Assembly: GCA_050951095.1 (NCBI GenBank)
Contig: JBMNIQ010000005.1
Coordinates: 1 to 64,000 of the forward strand
Direction of reading: 5' to 3'
Origin: UMGS1519 sp050951095
GTDB taxonomy: Bacteria > Actinomycetota > Coriobacteriia > Coriobacteriales > Eggerthellaceae
Length of the DNA: 64,000 nucleotides
In this document: positions 59,993 through 64,000 of the stretch, piece by piece
How the letters are laid out: every line of letters starts with the position of its first letter
Position numbering within the stretch: position 1 is the stretch's first letter
Position numbers and translations under genes: made by a program
The notes under the pieces: model-generated
The model's database searches: none
The model's input: the letters and a program-made list of their open reading frames with translations, nothing else
What the model was told of the DNA's origin: nothing

Positions 59993-62900
59993 TTACTCAC
60001 CCTTCCTCATGGTCTCGAATGCGATCTCGACGGCCTCTTCGTGCGAGGCGCCGTCGGCCTCCGCCCGCGCGGTCAGCTCCATGGCATGGGCGTAACCGGT
60101 GGGGATGACCTTCGCGAAGTACTTCGAGTGGTCCGCGAACTGATACAGCATCTTGATGCCGCGCGGGCTCTGCGTGCGTCTGACGTGCTCTTCCAGCAAC
60201 TGGTGGATGAACTCCACCTCGTCGCGGTCGGGCTCCTGGATCGTGACCATCTCCATGTTGCAGCGGCTGCGCAGCGTGCGCTCCTCGTCGTAGACGTAGG
60301 CGATGCCGCCGCTCATGCCCGCGGCGAAGTTCAATCCCACTTCGCCCAGGATCAGCACCTTGCCGCCGGTCATGTACTCGCAGCCGTTGTTGCCCACGCC
60401 TTCCACGACCAGCGTGGCGCCCGAGTTGCGGACGGCGAAGCGCTGGCCGGCCAGGCCGTTCACGAAGCCCTTGCCGCTCGTGGCGCCGTAGAACGCCACG
60501 TTGCCCACGGATACGTTCTCGTCCGGGCGGTACGTGGCCCTGGGGCTGGGGGCGATGGCCAGCACGCCGCCGGACAGGCCCTTGCCGAAGTAGTCGTTCG
60601 CATCGCCGGTGATGGTCAGCGTCACGCCGGCGGGCAGGAAGGCGCCGAAGCTCATGCCGCCGGAGCCCTCGCAGTCGATGCACAGCGTGTCCTCCGGCAT
60701 GCCGTCCGGATGGTCGGCCGTGACCTTGCTGCCCAGCATGGTGCCCACGCAGCGGTTCACGTTCGCGATGTCCGCGTGGAAGCGCTGGCGCGTCAGCGTG
60801 CGGCGCGCCTCCTGCGTGTACGGGATGAACAGCGTCGCGTCCAGCGTCTTGTCCAGGCCGCTGACGGCCTTCATCTCGGGCAGGTAGTGCGGGCAGTCGG
60901 CGCCGGGGATGTTCGCGCCGAATTCCGTGTGGGACTGCGCCAGGACCTGCGAGAGGTCCACCAGGCGCGCCTTCCAGCTGTCGCAGCCGCTGCGCTGGCG
61001 CAGGAACTCGGGATGGCCCACCATCTCGTCCACCGTGCGGAAGCCCAGCTTCGCCATGATCTCGCGCAGCTGCTCGGCCACGAACGTCAGGTAGTTCACC
61101 ACGTATTCCGGCTTGCCGCAGAAGCAGTTGCGCAGCGCGCCGTTCTGCGTGGCGATGCCCACCGGGCACGTGTCCTGCTGGCAGTCGCGCTGCATCAGGC
61201 AGCCCAGGGAGACGACGACGCATGTGGCGAAGCCGTATTCCTCGGCGCCCAGCAGGGCGGCCACGGCCACGTCGCGGCCGTCCATCATCTTGCCGTCGGC
61301 CTCCAGCACCACGCGGGAGCGCAGGCCGTTCTGCAGCAGCGTCTGCTGCGTCTCGGCCAGGCCCAGCTCAAGCGGCAGGCCGGCATGGTAGATGGAGTCG
61401 CGCGGGGCGGCACCGGTGCCGCCGTTCGCGCCGGAGATCAGAATCTTGTGCGCGCCGCCCTTCGCCACGCCGGTGGCGATGGTGCCGACGCCGGCCTCGG
61501 AGACCAGCTTCACGGACACGCGGGCGTTCGGGTTCGCGTTCTTCGCATCGAAGATCAGCTCTGCCAGGTCCTCGATGGAGTAGATGTCGTGGTGCGGCGG
61601 CGGCGAGATGAGGCTGACGCCCGGGGTGGAGCGGCGGACCTTCGCGATCCACGGCCACACCTTGCGGCCGGGCAGGTGGCCGCCCTCGCCGGGCTTCGCG
61701 CCCTGGGCCAGCTTGATCTGGATCTCGTCGGCGCTCATCAGGTAGCGGCTGGTCACGCCGAAGCGGCCGGAGGCGATCTGCTTGATGGCGGAGCGCTTGC
61801 TGTCGCCGTTCGGCAGCGTGACCTCGCGGATGGGGTCCTCGCCGCCCTCGCCGGAGTTCGAACGGCCGTGCAGGCGGTTCATGGCGATGGCGATGCACTC
61901 GTGCGCCTCCTGCGAGATGGAGCCGTAGCTCATGGCGCCGGTGTTGAAGCGCTTCACGATCTCGCTGGCCGGCTCGACCTCGTCAAGCGGCACGGGCTTG
62001 CAGTCGCTGAAGTTGAACTCCAGCAGGTCGCGCAGCTGCACCGTGCGGCCGACAGGGTGGATTGCTTGGCTGAACTGGTGGAACAGGTCGTAATCGTTCG
62101 TGCGCACGGCCCGCTGCAGCAGGTAGATGGTCTCGGGCGTCAGCAGGTGCTCCTCGCCGTTCAGCGGGCGCCACTTCGTGATGCCGGAGCTTGCCAGCTG
62201 GTCGGGAGCGGGCGTGGACAGCAGCGCGACGGCGGCATCGTAGCGCTCGTTGCATTCGCGCTCCAGGTCGTCGATGCCCAGGCCGCCCACGCGGCTGACG
62301 GTGCCGGTGAAGTGCTCGTCCACCAGCTTCTGGGAAAGGCCCACGGCCTCGAAGATCTGCGCGGAATGGTAGCCCTGCATGGTGGAGATGCCCATCTTCG
62401 ACATGACGCTCACGATGCCGGCCGTGATGGCCTTGTTGTAGTTCGCGATGCCCGTCTCCGCATCCGTGCCGCCCAGCTTGTCCTGCTCGGCCAGCTGGCG
62501 GATGCACTCATGCGCCATGTACGGGTAGATGCCGGAGGCGGAGTAGCCCACCAGCGCCGCGAAGTCGTGCGGCGTGATGGCATCGCCGCATTCCACGATG
62601 ATGTCCGTATGCGTGCGGATGCCGGCGCGCAGCAGGTGGTTGTGCACGGAGGCCACGGCCAGAAGCGACGGGATGGAGACCTCGCCGTCGGCCGCGCGGT
62701 CGGAGATGATCAGGATGTTCGCACCCTGGCGCACGGCCCGCTCGGCCTGCGCGTCCAGCATCTTCACGGCCTGCTCCAGCGCCTCGGGGCCGTCCTGGCG
62801 TCCGTAGACCGCGGACAGGCGGGCCGTCTGGAAGCCCTGGTGGTCGATCTGCTCGAGCGCCAGGAAGTCGGCACGCGTCAGGATGGGCGTGTTCAGGCGC

Positions 62901-64000
62901 ACCAGGCGGCAGTTCGTGCGGGCATCTTCCAGGAAGTTGCCGTGGTTGCCCACGTACAGCAGCGTGGACGTGATGAACGACTCGCGCAGCGCGTCGATGG
63001 GCGGGTTCGTGACCTGGGCGAACAGCTGGTTGAAGTAATCGAACAGCGAACGCGGCCGCTTCGACAGCACGGCCAGCGGGATGTCGGCGCCCATGGATGC
63101 CAGCGGGGCCTTGCCCTGCTCTGCCATGGGGATGACGGCCTCCTCCACGTCGTCGAAGTGGTAGCCGTGGCGCGCCAGGCGCTGCGTGAACGGAACGTCC
63201 TCGTCGCGCTCGGCCGTGCCGGGCTCGTGCGCCTCGCCGCGCAGGTCCTCGATGCGGAGCATGCCGGCATCCAGCCACTCGCGGTATGGCTTCTCGTTCG
63301 CGAATGCGTCCTTGATCTCGTCGTCCCACAGCACGCGGCCCTTCGCGGGGTCCACCAGCAGCATCTCGCCGGGTCCCAGGCTGCCGGCCTTCAGGATGTC
63401 GGCGGAATCGATGTCCAGGGCGCCCGCCTCGCTGGACAGGATCAGGCGGTCGTCGTCCGTGATGTAGTAGCGCGCGGGGCGCAGGCCGTTGCGGTCCAGC
63501 ACGGCGCCGGTCACGATGCCGTCGCTGAATGCGATGGCGGCCGGGCCGTCCCAGGCCTCCATGACCATGGACTGGTAGGCGCCCCAATCATGGCGGCGGT
63601 CGGTCAGGTTGATGTTGTGGTCCCAGGGCTCGGGCAGCAGCATGGACATGCTGCGCGCCAGCGGGCGGCCGTTCATGGTGATGAACTCCAGCACGTTGTC
63701 CAGCATGGCGGAGTCGGAGCCCTCGCGGTCGATGATGGGCAGGACCTCTTCGAGCGAATCCTTGAGGACGGGGGAGTACAGGCCCGGTTCGCGGGCCTTC
63801 GTCCAGTTCACGTTGCCGCGCAGCGTGTTGATCTCGCCGTTGTGGACCATGTAGCGGTTCGGGTGCGCGCGCTCCCACGACGGTGTCGTGTTCGTGGAGT
63901 AGCGCGAATGCACCAGCGCCAGCGCCGTCTCGGTGGAGGCGTTGTCCAGGTCCGGGAAGAAGCGGCGCATCTGCGGCGCCACCAGCATGCCCTTGTAGAC
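59993..64000 (-). CDS. gltB: Glutamate synthase large subunit, cut by the right edge
   Basis: A run of 1335 residues is visible before the right edge removes the N-terminus including the catalytic Cys. The frame continues unbroken past 63988. The visible part has the end of the glutaminase domain (LALVHSRYSTNTTPSWERAHPNRYMVHNGEINT-like start), the central domain, the FMN-binding synthase domain (GAMSYGSISQEAHE, GGTGAAPRDS), the [3Fe-4S] set CLMQRDCQQDTCPVG and the C-terminal beta-helix (GGMSFGAF ... GGVLAIAPSP). It makes glutamate from glutamine and 2-oxoglutarate with GltD. Confidence 0.96.
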   Translation of the reverse strand, partial: VYKGMLVAPQMRRFFPDLDNASTETALALVHSRYSTNTTPSWERAHPNRYMVHNGEINTLRGNVNWTKAREPGLYSPVLKDSLEEVLPIIDREGSDSAMLDNVLEFITMNGRPLARSMSMLLPEPWDHNINLTDRRHDWGAYQSMVMEAWDGPAAIAFSDGIVTGAVLDRNGLRPARYYITDDDRLILSSEAGALDIDSADILKAGSLGPGEMLLVDPAKGRVLWDDEIKDAFANEKPYREWLDAGMLRIEDLRGEAHEPGTAERDEDVPFTQRLARHGYHFDDVEEAVIPMAEQGKAPLASMGADIPLAVLSKRPRSLFDYFNQLFAQVTNPPIDALRESFITSTLLYVGNHGNFLEDARTNCRLVRLNTPILTRADFLALEQIDHQGFQTARLSAVYGRQDGPEALEQAVKMLDAQAERAVRQGANILIISDRAADGEVSIPSLLAVASVHNHLLRAGIRTHTDIIVECGDAITPHDFAALVGYSASGIYPYMAHECIRQLAEQDKLGGTDAETGIANYNKAITAGIVSVMSKMGISTMQGYHSAQIFEAVGLSQKLVDEHFTGTVSRVGGLGIDDLERECNERYDAAVALLSTPAPDQLASSGITKWRPLNGEEHLLTPETIYLLQRAVRTNDYDLFHQFSQAIHPVGRTVQLRDLLEFNFSDCKPVPLDEVEPASEIVKRFNTGAMSYGSISQEAHECIAIAMNRLHGRSNSGEGGEDPIREVTLPNGDSKRSAIKQIASGRFGVTSRYLMSADEIQIKLAQGAKPGEGGHLPGRKVWPWIAKVRRSTPGVSLISPPPHHDIYSIEDLAELIFDAKNANPNARVSVKLVSEAGVGTIATGVAKGGAHKILISGANGGTGAAPRDSIYHAGLPLELGLAETQQTLLQNGLRSRVVLEADGKMMDGRDVAVAALLGAEEYGFATCVVVSLGCLMQRDCQQDTCPVGIATQNGALRNCFCGKPEYVVNYLTFVAEQLREIMAKLGFRTVDEMVGHPEFLRQRSGCDSWKARLVDLSQVLAQSHTEFGANIPGADCPHYLPEMKAVSGLDKTLDATLFIPYTQEARRTLTRQRFHADIANVNRCVGTMLGSKVTADHPDGMPEDTLCIDCEGSGGMSFGAFLPAGVTLTITGDANDYFGKGLSGGVLAIAPSPRATYRPDENVSVGNVAFYGATSGKGFVNGLAGQRFAVRNSGATLVVEGVGNNGCEYMTGGKVLILGEVGLNFAAGMSGGIAYVYDEERTLRSRCNMEMVTIQEPDRDEVEFIHQLLEEHVRRTQSPRGIKMLYQFADHSKYFAKVIPTGYAHAMELTARAEADGASHEEAVEIAFETMRKGE

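Overview
The window is GC-rich (about 63-65% by eye) and densely coded on both strands. It has strong AAGGAGG-type ribosome sites, a twin-arginine FdnG-type formate dehydrogenase, a complete selenocysteine system and ferredoxin-fused redox enzymes. The protein styles resemble anaerobic Actinomycetota of the Coriobacteriia, probably Eggerthellaceae. This assignment is inference from gene content, not from a marker gene. No phage, insertion sequence or CRISPR array was found.

Layout: 1-10.6 kb holds housekeeping and accessory genes: an edge-truncated repeat-rich ORF, aldo/keto reductase, radical SAM protein, GNAT, GIY-YIG, GH2 glycosidase, nitrilase-family hydrolase, AEC permease and small membrane proteins. 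10.7-14.4 kb is pstSCAB for phosphate uptake; its PstS appears circularly permuted. 14.4-18.3 kb holds an SSS symporter, a 54-residue small ORF with its own terminator, and EttA. 18.3-34.5 kb is a selenium and molybdenum-cofactor block: a MOSC protein, tRNA-Sec, selB and selA; then a double-cubane (2-hydroxyacyl-CoA dehydratase-like) enzyme with its activase, two DUF3343 Se/S-carrier-like proteins, YedF and a cysteine desulfurase; then selD, mog/moaB, moaC, moaA and a mobB-mobA fusion. 34.8-46.8 kb is two tandem paralogous formate dehydrogenase operons (fdnG-fdnH-fdnI-fdhE). The first has an in-frame UGA (Sec) and the second a Cys codon at the same place. A ModE-like regulator and fdhD follow. 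48.3-64 kb holds a methyltransferase, a nucleoid-associated protein, a DHHW/MBOAT pair, cydDC and gltBD (gltB cut by the right edge).

The genes fit together as follows. SelD makes selenophosphate, SelA charges tRNA-Sec, and SelB delivers it at UGA codons followed by bacterial SECIS hairpins. Two such UGA codons are visible here. One is in fdnG. The other is in selD itself, whose true start lies 189 bases upstream of the start a normal gene caller would choose. MoaA, MoaC, Mog and MobBA supply the molybdenum guanine dinucleotide cofactor, and FdhD and FdhE assist formate dehydrogenase maturation. The Sec and Cys operons side by side suggest isoenzymes selected by selenium supply. The selenium-linked double-cubane enzyme cluster is the least understood system in the window.
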